Source of the DNA: Kalmusia sp. IMI 367209
Lineage: Eukaryota > Ascomycota > Dothideomycetes > Pleosporales > Didymosphaeriaceae
Assembly (NCBI GenBank): GCA_027946365.1
Contig: JAPEUQ010000014.1
Span: 372,001-436,000, forward strand
DNA length: 64,000 nucleotides
Reading direction: 5' to 3'
Shown here: in pieces, positions 1-12,865 of the stretch
Layout: every line of letters begins with the position of its first letter
Numbering within the stretch: position 1 is the stretch's first letter
The notes under the pieces: generated by a model
What the model saw: the letters and a program-made list of their open reading frames with translations, nothing else
What the model was told of the DNA's origin: nothing
Database searches by the model: none
Program-made: the position numbers and the translations under genes

Positions 1-1450
1 TTGTTGTTGCTCCAACTGTCCCCCAGCCAGGGTGTTTCATGTAATTGCAACACGCTGGATGCTAGCGTAACAGCTAATTGGAGACGATAGCGGCGGGCAA
101 ATTTTGTGTCTGCAAGTACGTTGCGAAGATTGCGAATCGACCAATCCTCAGTATCGTGCGGTGGACTTCTTGAGGGATAGATGAGGATGTCGTGTTTCTT
201 CTTAGCATATTCGTTAGCCAAAAGAGACAAACACATTTCTCTCTGTAGTGGCTGTAAGGTGCTGATGGCAGCACAGAGGCTTTTGATTGGCTGCATGTTG
301 CGTGTCGGTCCTAGGGCTGCCTGCACAGCTTTTTTCGCTTGGTTCGCAAATCGGACACCCTTCGCACTGGTGGCGCATGCTGCTGAAGTAGCTGTAGACA
401 GTTGTTCTCCTAATGTGATTTTTACATCTGCTTCCTCCCAACTCCAAGGTTTCTTGACAGCTGGAGAAGGCTTGCAATTTGTTAATTCGGTGTGATCATA
501 GCGGAAGACTACATGAAATGGCTCCTGCATGGAGTCTTCATCGTCACTTTCGTCGCTCTGAACATCGTCCATGCGGTGTTCTAGGCGAAGGTGGACGCTG
601 TGGCTGGCATGGCATGAGCACTGCCAACCGGTTTCCAATGCGGAGTGGAATCCCTGGGCATGGTCATTGATGATATGGAACTTAGGCATCGGTAGAGCTT
701 CAGTTTTACGGGAGGATTGTAGAGTCTCCAACGAAATTGTCTGGGTAGTCATTCGATGGAGGGATGAGTTAGCTCGTCTCAAAGAACTCATCAAGTCGTC
801 GTAATCGCTCTTCTTCAAGCTGAAATCGAGTCGCTTGTAATATTTTCTGAAGTTCTGTTCGTCGCTGAACTGTGGCTTCCCAGACGTATCCAGTTTCAAT
901 CGCTGTTTGAAAATATCGATCGTCTTCCTCAGCTCATCTGAACAGGGCTTGTCAGCATGAGAGAGGCTCATCTTGACCGTGATTACGTACCGATGGTTGC
1001 TATGTACGAGTCGTAGCTCGTGCCAAGACGCTTCTTGAGCTTATCGTCAAAAGGGCCCTCTTTCCAGGAGCTTCCGCCAGGGTCCGCAAGGAAATTTGAC
1101 ATATCCTTCGGTTTTACTATACCTTCCTACATGTACAAGCTTAGGACATAATTCATATTCATGAAAGAACCGAGAAAACTTACCAGTAATAGGTGCAACG
1201 AATTGACGCAGATGGTCTTCTCCGTGCGCAGCTCAACAACAAGGCTTTGGAATTGTTCTCGATACTTCATACAGCGACTGGACAGATTAGTAAAAAGAAA
1301 CCTATGTAGTTTTCTACATGATGAACAATCAAAAAAGGCTACCTGGATCACATACCGCGAGACTGCAATTCCTTTTCCATAAAACTCCATTGACGCTAAG
1401 ATCAGTGGTATAGCGCCTAGGACGAGGCCGGCCACTTCCACTCCTGCCAT
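1..1450 (-). CDS. HeLo/DUF7580-like fungal protein, partial (3' end outside window)
   Basis: The protein starts with MAGVEVAGLVLGAIPL, the usual opening of fungal HeLo/HET-s-like and DUF7580 proteins. Exons are 1356-1450, 1184-1277, 991-1126 and 1-937; the introns (1278-1355, 1127-1183, 938-990) have GT-AG ends and keep frame. After exon joining the reading passes family-typical blocks: an EGIVKP segment, FLADPGGSSWKEG, and a tyrosine/arginine-rich helix region. Near the left edge LAVTLASSVLQLHETPWLG is the hallmark of the DUF7580 C-terminal domain. The coding frame is open to base 1, so the end is missing because of the window edge, not because of a lesion. Family members are accessory fungal proteins linked by sequence to heterokaryon-incompatibility and prion-type cell-death modules; a direct function here is not shown. 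It is transcribed divergently from the C2H2-SH3-SANT gene, 410 bp away. Confidence 0.8.
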
Positions 1451-1860
1451 TTTGAAAAGCGGGTCTCTAGTTGATAGCACAAGTCATCCGAGAATACCTG
1501 TACGCACGCAGGTGAACATCTGGGGATGCACTCAGAGGGGGTTCCCCCAACAAGGCGGCGGTGGCCAGCTCTCGCTTGCGTGCAGAGGAGGGCGCGATAG
1601 CAGACTACGCGAAGCAGCGAACAGCAACAAATAGACGAAGTGAAAAGGGTGGAAATATCAATGGCGATAGGGTCACCGTGAGAAAGATGGAACAGGTCGC
1701 GAGGCTGAGCGCTGGACAGGCTGCGAGATGGCAGACGCATCTGGATGCGGGGCTTCAGCCTCACCAGATCACACAAACACCCCGCGATCCCCCAGCAGCC
1801 GCACAAACCGTCGTGAAAACAGTGTCCACAGTTCACGCCGCCCCACACATGTAGGTCGCG
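1451..1860. promoter_or_regulatory. Divergent intergenic region, HeLo-like / C2H2-SH3-SANT genes
   Basis: This 410-bp stretch separates two genes read in opposite directions and must hold both promoters. No convincing TATA box or repeat was seen. Open frames crossing it on either strand lack family similarity. Confidence 0.5.
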
Positions 1861-4800
1861 ATGACTACCCCATCCGCTATCCATTTGCGCGTGCACGATG
1901 TCGGCGGCGTATTCGTAAGCCTTGCGCAAGCGCTGAGCTACTCTCCGCAATATGCGGATCAAATTCCCCGCGAGCGCATCGACGATGAATTTGACCGCTT
2001 CAAAATTTGGTCTGGCAACATTTCCGCGCACCGCAAAGGCCGAAGATCTCTCGAATACCGCCTGCGAGATGCGTCTCATCTCAAGGACGAGACCAACACC
2101 CTTCTGACAGCCTTGGAACGCTCACTTAGGCATGGTAAATCGCTCCAAGTGCTCCCAACATCGATCGTGCACTTACCTATCAAGCTGTGGCGATCGTACA
2201 AGGCCAGGAAACGCCATGGGATGCGCTTCCCGCCGATGACAGCGATAGCGACAGCGACTCGTCTTCAAATAGCGATACGAGCGAGTCTGAAGAAGATACA
2301 GAGCTCAAACAGCTTCTAGGTAGTATAAAAACTTCAGTCACATGCCTCTTCAGACTTTCAATGGCCATACGAGATCCTGTACCAGATAGCCGAGTGCACG
2401 GTACTATTACCGTCGACAAGTCCCACTTCGAAGAACACGACATACAGCACGCCAGAGCGAAATACCCCGAATGTGCCGTTTACTTGAGTGAACGACTTGG
2501 GCGGGCTATCTCGGGCCGGCGACAATATCTTAGCTATCGAGAGCAGCATCACCAGAAGCTTGCAAAGAACGTCGAGCTGATCGGGATTGAACAAGCTCGT
2601 ACTGAACACACCACCAACAGTACTGAAGCAACACCTATTCCGACAGCGCGTACGAATAGCTTCGACGTCTTCGACGATGACAGTCTGTCACAGACATCCT
2701 ACGCTACATCAGTGAATGCTACCATCCGTGTGCCGTCCTTGCCCAAAGAAGCTCGTGAACAGTCCCACTTCGAGTGTCCTCTCTGTTTCATGATTGTGTC
2801 TATACACACGACAGCTGCATGGAAGTACGTAGACAGAAATATCCGCATGTAGATCGCACGCTAACGAGCCAGGCAACATGTTTATCGAGATCTCCATCCA
2901 TATTCTTGTACGTTCGAGCAATGCCCCATGGCCGATCATCTTTTCGAGTCACGTCATGCTTGGTTCCAGCATGAACTCCAAGCCCATAGGGCTTCTTGGC
3001 AATGTGTACAAGGATGCGATGACATTTTTACAGCTGAAAGCGAATTTAAATCCCATGTCATTAAGCGACATCCGGAGCTTTCTTCACCTGCTATGTTTTC
3101 GGCTCTGAAGCGGACGGCTAGAAGGGGTGCTGATATCGCCGCGCAAGCTAATTGTCCATTCTGCGATGAGAGAATGACCGTACGAGCTTTACAACGGCAT
3201 GTGGGGAGACATCAAGAACAGCTAGCTCTTTTTGCGCTACCGCCTAATCTAGAAGGCACAGAAGATAATGCTCGTGATGAAAATTCTGACTCTACGGGTG
3301 CTGCTATTGATATAGATCAGTGGCAAGACGAGGAGATCTCAGATCTCAGCGACGTTGAGGATCCGAATGGAATGGCTAACAAGAAGTCATCCTTGAAATC
3401 CAGAGACTCAGAACGCGACAGTTTAGACCTCGCTGAACGGATATCGAAGGGCGAAGATGCGCAGCAATTGGGCGACAGAAGCCCATCAGGGAGATCTACA
3501 GATTCAGAACCTAACAATTTAGACCAAGCTGAACTGATCTCGAGTGATGAAGATTACCAATCCACTATACCCACTGGGGAGGATGTTCATGGCAAAGCCG
3601 TCGTACTTTATGATTTTGAAGGAGAGAATCATAATGAACTATCGGTCTTAGAAGGACAGATCATCTTTATCTCATACCGACATGTGCAAGGATGGCTCGT
3701 CGCACAAGACCCAAAGACGGGCGAGAGTGGTCTGGTGCCTGAAGAGTACATACGGCTTCTGCGCGATATCGAAGGGGGCTGGGATCCACCACCAGATAAG
3801 GAGGTCGGAGACGCCGTCAAGTCTTCTAGTGACAAAACCGAAGAAGAGGATAGGCAAGGTAAGATGGAATCGAATGCATTGTACAAGACTAAACATATGG
3901 CAGCTGCAAGCGCTTCAGAAAGCCAAGACCCGTCTATAACGAGCTACTGGTCTAGTTCGGAGCAAAATAACCTCAAAGATCTGATTCCAATCTTTGGGAC
4001 TGATTGGCAAGCGATTGCAGATCGCATGATGACGAAAACACCGACGATGGTGAAAGACCAATGCTTGCAGCTAATTGCAAGCGGGCAAGCACCAGAACTA
4101 GAAGAATTCGTGAAGAAAGCCAACCCAAAACTCGATCTAGAAAACCCGACCACTTCTCCAGACATTATATTCGGAAGGGCAGAAAAGGAAGATGAGAAGG
4201 CCGAAGACACAAAAATCTCTCCCCCGGAGAAATCGCCTGTCGAACAACAGCAGGCGTACATTAAGAAAGACGTTGCCATCGAGGAAGCCACAATTAAAGC
4301 TGCTCAGGCGAGGCAGAAGGAGTATGAAGAATCTCTCGAGAAGACCAAACAGCTTATAGATGAGGAAAGGCTTGAGCGAGCGGCAGCCGCAGTTCGCGAG
4401 GCAGAGAAAGCAGAGGCGGAGAGTAAGCGACAAGAAAAGAAGCTCGGGAAGCTCGAACAGCTTATCCTTACACAACAGGATGAACAGCTTAATCGAGAGG
4501 CAGCCGCAGCTCGCGCGGCAAAGGCGAACCAGGAGAGGGATGAAGAAAAGCTACGAGAAGAACTGGAGAGTGCTGCAGTGCATCTAGAGATAACAGACAA
4601 GCCTAGACTGCGACCGATCACTGGGCCTGGCCCGTCGAGTTATTGGTCTGTCACCGAACAAGCGGACTTTTTAAGATATGTTTCACACTTTGGTACTAAT
4701 TGGGCAGCAATTGCCACACATATGCGAACCAAAACTCAAACAATGGTTAAAAATCAATACCTCCGGTTGGTCGAGAGCGGCCAGGTAGATCTAGAAAGAG

Positions 4801-5681
4801 CGGCAAATGCAGCTGATGAGAGGCGAACCAGAGGGGACGACTTAGGGCCACCTCCGATGCCCACTCCCGCTCAGAAAAGACGATATGAGAATACTCAAGT
4901 CACGGTCTCTGCCGAATCAATTCAAGGTTTGGCCAAAGGGAAAGCAAAAGCTGAAATTTTAACCGATGATATCATTTCAAAGGACATCGCTATTGAAAAA
5001 GATGATAGAGAAAGATATGTTCAAACTCAATCCATGCTTGACCAAGAGCAAGATGAAGATGAAGATGAAGAAGGGCGAAGTGTGGTCAACCCGCATACAA
5101 TTCACAATTGGGACCAATACGATAAATCGCCTCGCAGATCTAACGAGGACAGCGCTTACGAAGAAGTACGGCCGTTCCCCAGGGCTGATGAAGACGATAT
5201 CAGCTTTGTACTCGAATATCTAGACAGCGAGCCAGGCTATGATAGCGATATAGAAGTCGTGCGGCCGGATCATTTCGAATATGCGAAAAGTGACAGGAGT
5301 GGATCAAGACTCGATAACAATGCAATTATCGACCAGATCAAGGATTTCCAACTCGAAAAAAGCTCCTCTGATGAGGAAGAGATAAGACAGCGAATTCATC
5401 GAAAGACAAGGAAGAGACGGGTTGATGAAGAAGATAGTGATTACTCTGACAATGATCCACTAGACGACATCGATGCATCCGCTCGCCGCCTGCGCCGACG
5501 GGTACGAGGTTCCAATCATCGGACCTCTTTAATTTTCGAAGACTCTCCGTATGCCAACCTTATTACGGAAATGGAAGAACCAGAGGATGGAGGGATCGAT
5601 CATACTCAAGGCCCACCATCTATTCCTTCGGACGACGCCCCCACGCTTGATAAACTTCCTTTCTACAACGCGGAGGAATAG
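1861..5681 (+). CDS. C2H2 zinc-finger protein with SH3 domain and two SANT/Myb repeats
   Basis: Exons 1861-2134, 2185-2824 and 2873-5681 give 1240 aa. Residues 1-285 match the N-terminal region of a common fungal C2H2 family (RFKIWSGNISAHRKGRRSLE, LEYRLRDASHLKDE). Zinc-finger-type Cys/His clusters lie at about 288-427 and end in GRHQEQLALFALP, a signature of that family. An SH3 domain (VVLYDFEGENHNELSV to GLVPEEYIRLL) spans about 544-601. Two SANT/Myb repeats follow at about 661-710 (SYWSSSEQNNL, TKTPTMVKDQ) and 891-942 (SYWSVTEQADF, TKTQTMVKNQ). They resemble those of SNT1-type corepressors and flank a charged coiled coil at about 764-880. The tail is acidic with arginine patches (RRLRRRVRG). 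The domain set suggests a chromatin or signalling scaffold; function is inferred only. Confidence 0.8.
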
Positions 5682-7514
5682 ATGGAAGTAGAGTCGGTGG
5701 CATATTTTTATCTGATTACGGCTGAGTTACAAAGTGTATAGACTGTATCGGTCCCGAGGTCGAAATTGGTATCAAGAGTTCAGAGAGATACCAATAAAGA
5801 TACTACGGCTAGAGAGCAATATGGTGGATAGGTTGGCGAGGAGTAGTCGATTCAAGGGCTTTCTGTGATTCGTGATGAGTTCACCTTCATCAAGAGAGCA
5901 CATGGCAGACGTCTCAGTAACCTGATGTCTGGTATCCAGCAGCTACACCAGCTATTTTGGCTGTCATGAAGTAATTCATCAGCAAAATTTTTGGATAGCA
6001 AAATTAAAAACCGAGTGATCTATTTAAGAAGCTCAGCAATCGCACACTTAGGAAGACTGAAGTTACAATCGGATAATGGTCTTGTAGGAACAGCGAGTGC
6101 TGCTATGTTGTATCTCATGTTCAGTCTGAGTGTGAGCATCGATGTTAATGATGAAAGATGAACAGTTCATATGCACCAGGACATGTGCTGCTGTCTTTTG
6201 GAACTCGTGTCCGGTTCGATATCGAAGGAGTAATGTCCATGATCAGAACTTCTTGATGACGTATAATTGTGGCTTAGAAGTGCACCACAGTCAATCCTTG
6301 ATGGAAATGGTAGTTCTGCTCTAAAGTAGATCAGCAGATCATCGGGGCGGAATCCCCTCAGCCTCTTCACTTGAGCGCTACGCAATCGTCAAGTAGTTTT
6401 CAAAGGTCTCTAGGAGCATTCCTAACAGGTGGCCACCTATTAGGCACACAACGATCGATGAGATATATCTTTTTGCGGGTCATTCGCTCTTTCAAGAAAT
6501 TGAAGTCATCGCACGAGTCTTCCATGAACGACGACGAGCATATTTCGAGGCGGTTTCCTGCAACCGTATTGCGGTAGTTCCCCAATCTTTGCCATAGCAC
6601 CTCGCAATATCGTCAAGTTTGGAAGGATCCTATATAATTTTAGGGTTTTCCCCGTACGGCCGTAAATTGTACAGTTTCAAACTCTCAATACCATCGTCAC
6701 AAATGGTGAACAATACATGCCGCGCCGTAACCGCTAGGCTTCTGATGCAATTTCAACTATCGTCTAGATCAACACTGTCTCAGAGCATTTCTGTCGATCG
6801 AGGAATTCAGGGCATCACAGATCCTTTCGGGTTCCTGCACATCATTTTTCAATGTGTCACGGTTGGCGTGCCTCAATTTAGGCTGCGGTCTGTGCCACTT
6901 GATCTACACCATTTCGGGGCGAAGCACGCATAGCCGCCTCCCCTTTTCCTACACAGCCTCACGGCTCAGAGTCCGATCACTCGAGATGCGAAACCAAGAA
7001 GGACTGATCCGTCCTAACCCGAGTACAAACTATGGCACGCCCTCTTCCTGCGGAGGATAAAGCCCAATGAGCATTACGCTGGGCGATTTTGGTGTTGCAG
7101 AGCTTTGCATGCAGCCTCGTTACAGCCACTTGGACCCGCGTTTCGACCCCGCGATGTCCGTGCAGTATTTTGGCGTTCCTTCGAGGCCGACTCTGGGTTC
7201 AATAGATATTTCTTCTGGTCGTCAGCATGTAGCTCCGTGCTGCTCCATACCGGAGGCACAAGTGAAATCCAAATTGCATTTTGCGTGTCGTCCTAGCTGA
7301 TCAGGCAACAACCCACCGGTCGACATACACTTTGGGCACGCTGCAGGCTAATCACCGGTATTGGCGTTGTGCGCTGAGTGGCCTCCTTGCCCACTCATTC
7401 TTGAACTCGGTGTATACGCACTTCCCACCATTTCAGACCTCTAGCAACTCGATCTCCGCGTTACGACGGTATCATCACTCTCCTCAAGCACCCTGCGATG
7501 ATTAGACAGCCGTC
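5682..7514. other. 1.8-kb gene-poor region with a coding-like remnant
   Basis: No complete gene was recognised. On the minus strand around 6494-6625 a short stretch reads like coding sequence (IARCYGKDWGTTAIRLQE) but meets stops and frame changes on both sides, so it may be a decayed gene fragment. The last few hundred bases before 7515 should contain the promoter of the ABC transporter. Confidence 0.4.
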
Positions 7515-10500
7515 ATGAATCTATTAATCCGGCAGATCTGGGCGCTAGTTCGCAAGAACTTGCTCATTATCTGTTTGCGACGACCGATTTCTACGTTTAT
7601 TCGCGCGCTTGCGATCCCACTTGTTGTGGTTCTTGTCCTGGCTTATAGCAAAGATTTCTTTGCGACGCCACTCAAATATGGCATATCCTCACCGCATACC
7701 GTAAGTCACTGTACAATGACAATGTTACCATCGAGCTAACACTTACTTTGCCAAGATACGTTCCCTCAAGGACGGCTTAGCCGCAAGCGACGGTCGTGAT
7801 ATCGTTGGTTTCGTCAGCAATGGAATGCAAGGAGACGTTTCAGACTTGATTGACTCACTGTCAAAGACAATCGTTGACGCTGGCAAGATTTCAAAGCAAT
7901 ACGACAATGCCGAGGACCTCGCACAGGATTGCAACACTGGTAATACTGACAATGCGGCAAAATGCTATGGAGCTGTTGTCTTCTGGTCCTCCCCAGAGCA
8001 GAGCACGAACTTCAGCTCGAAGGGCACCTGGAACTATACTCTCCGTGGGGAGGCCTCAACCTACGGAGGATTTGCGGACGTCACCAAAGACACGAACTCT
8101 CCAGAGGTATATACAATGCCACTTCAACGCGCTGTGGACGCAGAGATTGTAGCGCGGTCAAAGGATCGGACATCCTTCCCACAGGTGACCAAGACTATCG
8201 TATACTCTGCTGAAAACCAGGAATCCCTAGATGAATCGCGAACAAGCAATTTTCTAGCACTTTGTATCTACGCTTTCGGGACTCTGTTCACATTCACTCT
8301 CATCGGCATCGTCTACCACATGACGTCTTTCGTCTCCCATGAAAGGGAGCTTGGTATGTCCGGACTGATCGATACCATGATTCCAGGTGGCTCCAACATT
8401 CGGGGCCGTCTTGCGCGCCAGATCGCAACGTACATTTCCTTCATGATTGTGTACTTTCCGAGTTGGATAGCTGTTGGAGTAGTCATCTCTGTGCTGGTTT
8501 TACCGAATACTTCGAAGGGCGTTCCCGTCGGTTTCACGATCTTTGCTGGTCTAGCGCTGACGTCGTTTTCACTGTTCGGCGCCTCGTTCTTCAAAAAATC
8601 CCAGCTAAGTGGCTCTATTATGGTCGTCATTGCGTTAGTCTTTGCCATATTGCCTCAGACGCTTTGGGATCAGACGCGTGTCGCATGTGGAATCATGAGC
8701 TTCATCTTCCCATCCGCTACGTACACCTACTTTGTCACAGGCGCCGCGGTCTTCGAGTCGCACAACGAAAAGATACAGATGTGGACCCAACCTGCTGAAG
8801 AACTAGAAGACCCTCATAACTATCGTCTGAATATTGGCATTCATTGGGTGTTTCTAGCGATACAGATCGTAGTGTACCCGATCCTAGCATTCTGCGTGGA
8901 ACATATCCGGTTCTCGACGGCATCACCACATAGGACCTTTCAACAGCCAGAGCACGAGTACTCTCCCACAGTAACGATATCTTCGTTCGCCAAAACATAC
9001 AAAGCTGGGATCTTCAAGCGCGGAAAAGATGTACATGCCGTTGTCGACATGAGTATGAAGGCGTATCGAGGTCAGATATTGTGCTTGCTTGGTCCTAATG
9101 GTAGCGGCAAAAGTACTACAATGAATTGCATCACCGGCCAGCACAAGATGACCTCTGGAAGCATCGCGATCGATCCCAACGGAGGAATAGGCTACGCTCC
9201 ACAGAACAATGTTATCTGGCCGGACCTCACGGTCGAGGAGCATATCCGAATCTTTAGCAATCTCAAGTGCATCTCTACGGTCAATGAAGAGGTTGTTTCC
9301 GAGCTCGTTCGAATGTGCGACTTGCAAAAGAAATTGCCATCGAAGGCAAAGACTCTTTCAGGTGGGCAGAAGAGGAAATTGCAGTTAGCTATGATGTTCG
9401 CTGGAGGCTCTGCTGTATGTTGTGTAGACGAGGTGTCTACAGGCCTTGACCCCATCTCGCGTCGCAGGATTTGGGAGATCCTCCTCGCAGAGCGTCATAG
9501 ACGGACGATCATCATGACGACCCATTTCTTGGACGAAGCCGACTACTTGAGCGACAATATTGTTATTATGTACAAAGGAACATTACGAGCTGAGGGCACG
9601 GCAGCGACCTTGAAAAACAGATATGGAAGTGGGTTCACGATCAAACTGCCAGAGCACATCGACGTTGATGTGCCTCTGTCTGGTGCCGTTGAGAAAGAGA
9701 CTTCTCGGCATCAAGTAGTGTTTCGTGTCGCGACAGCGGCACTGGTGACTGAGCTTGTGGAACATCTGGAAACAAAAGGAATCCGCGATTATCAAATTTC
9801 TGGACCTACAATGGAAGAATTATTCCTAAAAGCGACCGGCGATACGATTGCCTCCGCGGAGAATTCCTCAACCAAGGACAATCAATCTGAGAAAGGAGAC
9901 GAGCACGACGAAACAGCAATTGTGAAAGCCGGAACCAATAATTACGAGCTCATGAATGGAAAACCCATATCAGTCATCAAGCAATGGTCCTTACTCGTTG
10001 GGAAGCGTTTCCGCATCCTCCGTCGTCGCTGGGTCCCGTACTTTGTAGCCGTTGCTTTCGCCATCGTCGGAGCCGGTGTTGCTCCTCTCCTTATAAAGAA
10101 GTTCGATAAGCCTTTGTCATGCCCAGCTCCAGCAGACCTCATAAGCGACTACTCCACTGTGTATAGGACCGACTTTGCCTATATGTACTCCCCGCGCATT
10201 CTATTTGGTCCACCAGACAGACTCAATGAAACCCGCTTGGGTCAAATGGCGGAGGTTTATTCTTCAAATCACACGAGATATGGTTGTGATCCCGACTCAT
10301 ATTATACTTGTTACGGCTACGACAATACCACACAGCTCAAGAATAATCTGGTCATGGTCAATACCTATGATGAATTTGTCAAAAAGATCAAGATCTCTCA
10401 AGACGCATACACTAACGTATTTGGCAATGTCCGCAGTGATGTCTCCTATACCGATTATCAAGATGTCCAAGTGAACGGCGGCCTCTGGATGGGCACCGGC

Positions 10501-12449
10501 GACGAGGCTATTGTGGCTGCCAATGTGCAGGCAGCCGATGATATGGTGAACATGCTGAACTTCTTGGATAATATGATCACCGGGGTTCCGATCTCGACTG
10601 GTTATTCTGAATTCGCAACGCAGACGACCCCTGACATCTTTTTGTACGAGCCACTCATGTTCATCATCTACTATGGCTTAATCATGGCTGCGTAAGTTGT
10701 CAATCCCTGTAAATCGCACGTACTGACAAATGTGTTAGCTACCCGGCGTTCTTCACGCTCTATCCCACCAACGAGCGAATCACGAATGTGAGATCAATGC
10801 AATACTCGAACGGCATTCGGCCAATTCCACTTTGGCTATCGCATCTTGCTTTTGACGGCATTTTCGTCCTTGTTATCAGCTCGGTCGCAACAGGTCTCCT
10901 CTCAGCGTCTACGCCCGTTTGGTTTGGCCTCGGTTACATTTGGCTCATTCTATTCCTTTACGGCCTCACCGCAACCCTTCTCTCTTATGTTATTTCTATG
11001 TTTGCCAAATCCGCGGTAACTTCTTGGTTCAGTAAGTGAATTCCTTCATGATAGTAAGCCAAGACTAACGAGATATCAGTGATCGCACTTGGGCAGGTCA
11101 TCTTCTACTTTGCCTATTTTGGAGGACTGATCGGGGTGCAATCGTCTTTCCCTTATCAGAAGCTCGAGGGTGTATACAATTCCCTGTTTTTTGGCATGGG
11201 CATAGTATCTCCCGCCGTGTGTCTTGAAAGAGCATTTACGATCGGACTGGGACAGCTTGCGATTCTCTGCAACGGACACAGCGCGGGCTCAATTTACCTG
11301 TTCGGTGGACCAATCTTATACCTCGTATTGCAAGGCGCAATTCTCTTCGCTATTCTGCTTTGGTGGGATAGCTCTTTCAAGCTACCATCTTTCGCCAGCC
11401 GCAAGTCGGTCCACGACCCAGAGGCGACAGAGATGTATTCCAGCGATCTGATGAACGAGCTCAAACGCCTGAAATCAGATAGCACCGACCTACGCGTGGA
11501 ATCGGTATCCAGATCCTTTGGAAAGAACCTCGCTGTCGACAACGTCACGTTTGGCGTACAGTCTTCCGAGATTTTCGCCCTCCTTGGACCAAACGGTGCG
11601 GGCAAGAGCACAATCATCTCCATGATTCGTGGTGATCTCAAGCCATCCACTTCAACTTCTTCCATCCACATCGCAGGCCATTCCATTCTCTCCGCTCCCA
11701 TTGCCGCGCGTGCCGACCTCGGCGTCTGCCCGCAATTCGACTCCGCGGACGTACTCACCGTCACCGAAACGCTCCGCTTCTTCGCTCGCATCCGCGGCGT
11801 CTCCAACATCAACCACAACGTCAACACCGTCATTGCAGCCTGCGGACTTGCCGCTTGGGCTGACCAGCTCGCGCAGAAGCTTTCCGGTGGAACGAAGCGG
11901 AAGCTGAGTCTTGCTGTAGCCTTAGTAGGCAACCCACGTGTATTGGTACTTGACGAGCCGTCATCAGCCCTCGATGCAAACGCAAAGAGAAACATGTGGC
12001 GCTGCCTGCAAAGCACAGGTAAAGGCCGTGCAGTCGTACTGACCACACACTCCATGGAAGAAGCCGACGCGCTCGCAGACCGCATCGGCATCGTCTCATC
12101 GCGCATGCTGGCCCTCGGTGAGCGCGAAGACCTCAAGCGTCGTGCGGGTGACTCGTTTCACATTCATCTCGTTGCTCGATCGGCACCTCGCACTACTCCC
12201 GAGGAATTGCAAAACATGAAGGACTGGATCTCTGAGACGTTCGCTAATGCGAATATCAGTCGCGAGACGCAGGGTGGACAAGTGCGTTTCGAAGTGCCAG
12301 TCGATGGATGGACATTGGTGGGTTTGATTGCGCTGCTGGAGAGCGTGAAGGAGGAGCTGGGTGTGGAGTTTTATAGTGTGGGAAAAGCCACTTTGGACGA
12401 GGTGTTTGAGAATATTGTGAGGAGATATGGCGAATATGCTGAGAAATAG
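7515..12449 (+). CDS. ABCA-family full-size ABC transporter
   Basis: Exons 7515-7700, 7756-10691, 10739-11031 and 11080-12449 give 1594 aa with two transmembrane halves and two nucleotide-binding domains in the order TM-NBD-TM-NBD. NBD1 has Walker A GPNGSGKSTT, signature LSGGQKRKLQLA and Walker B CCVDEVSTGLDP. NBD2 has GPNGAGKSTI, LSGGTKRKLSLA and VLVLDEPSSALDA. One membrane segment near the start is followed by a large lumenal or extracellular loop, as in ABCA1-type lipid transporters. Both H-loops (MTTHFLDEAD, LTTHSMEEAD) are present, so both ATP sites look competent. ABCA proteins move lipids or amphiphiles across membranes; the substrate here is unknown. The start is the first ATG before a typical arginine/lysine-flanked first membrane helix. 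Confidence 0.93.
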
Positions 12450-12865
12450 GCTCAGATGAAATGATTCGTGTTCGAGATCAGACAGGCGTTTCGGGATACC
12501 ACAGTATTCGCATAGTTCCATTGCGAGAGATTAGAAAGGTCCAGGCATGGCTGCCGGTCTTATAGATCAGTCTCACAAACGAGTAGCTTAATAATACGAT
12601 AGACATCAAACTGAAGCTCTTTCATACTCATCGGCGATGGTCTTTTGGTCTAGATGATTTGGTCTCATATACAAGAGAAAGGATTAACTCATCTGCTACT
12701 CGATTATTACCTGGTTCTTCCCTATAGCTAGTTCCATGCTACTCTTATAACCTTTATACGAATCTATCGCTAATTCACTTTTGATATTAAAGAAAAGGGT
12801 ATCATCAAATCCATCGCACAGACACCTGCTTATCCCAAGTAGGCGGGGTGAAATACATCCTACTT
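12450..12865. other. Convergent 3' intergenic region (ABCA / UNC93-like)
   Basis: This 416-bp AT-rich stretch lies between two gene 3' ends and should hold both polyadenylation regions. No gene or repeat was seen. Confidence 0.5.

Noticed and set aside
1417..2079. 220-residue minus-strand frame as an upstream extension of the HeLo-like gene
   Set aside because: It reads over exon 1 of the divergent C2H2 gene, has Cys/Arg-rich low-quality sequence, and the family starts at MAGVEVAG.
1861..5681. C2H2-SH3-SANT gene as an assembly chimera of two genes
   Set aside because: The domains share a single open exon with even composition and no frame break; nothing in the sequence marks a junction. Listed as a finding to verify instead.
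5682..7514. Transposable element
   Set aside because: No terminal repeats, target-site duplications or transposase or reverse-transcriptase motifs were seen in this or any other gap.
11294..12136. 280-residue minus-strand frame
   Set aside because: It is the antisense of the second nucleotide-binding domain of the ABC transporter, with Ser/Arg-rich content typical of a shadow frame.
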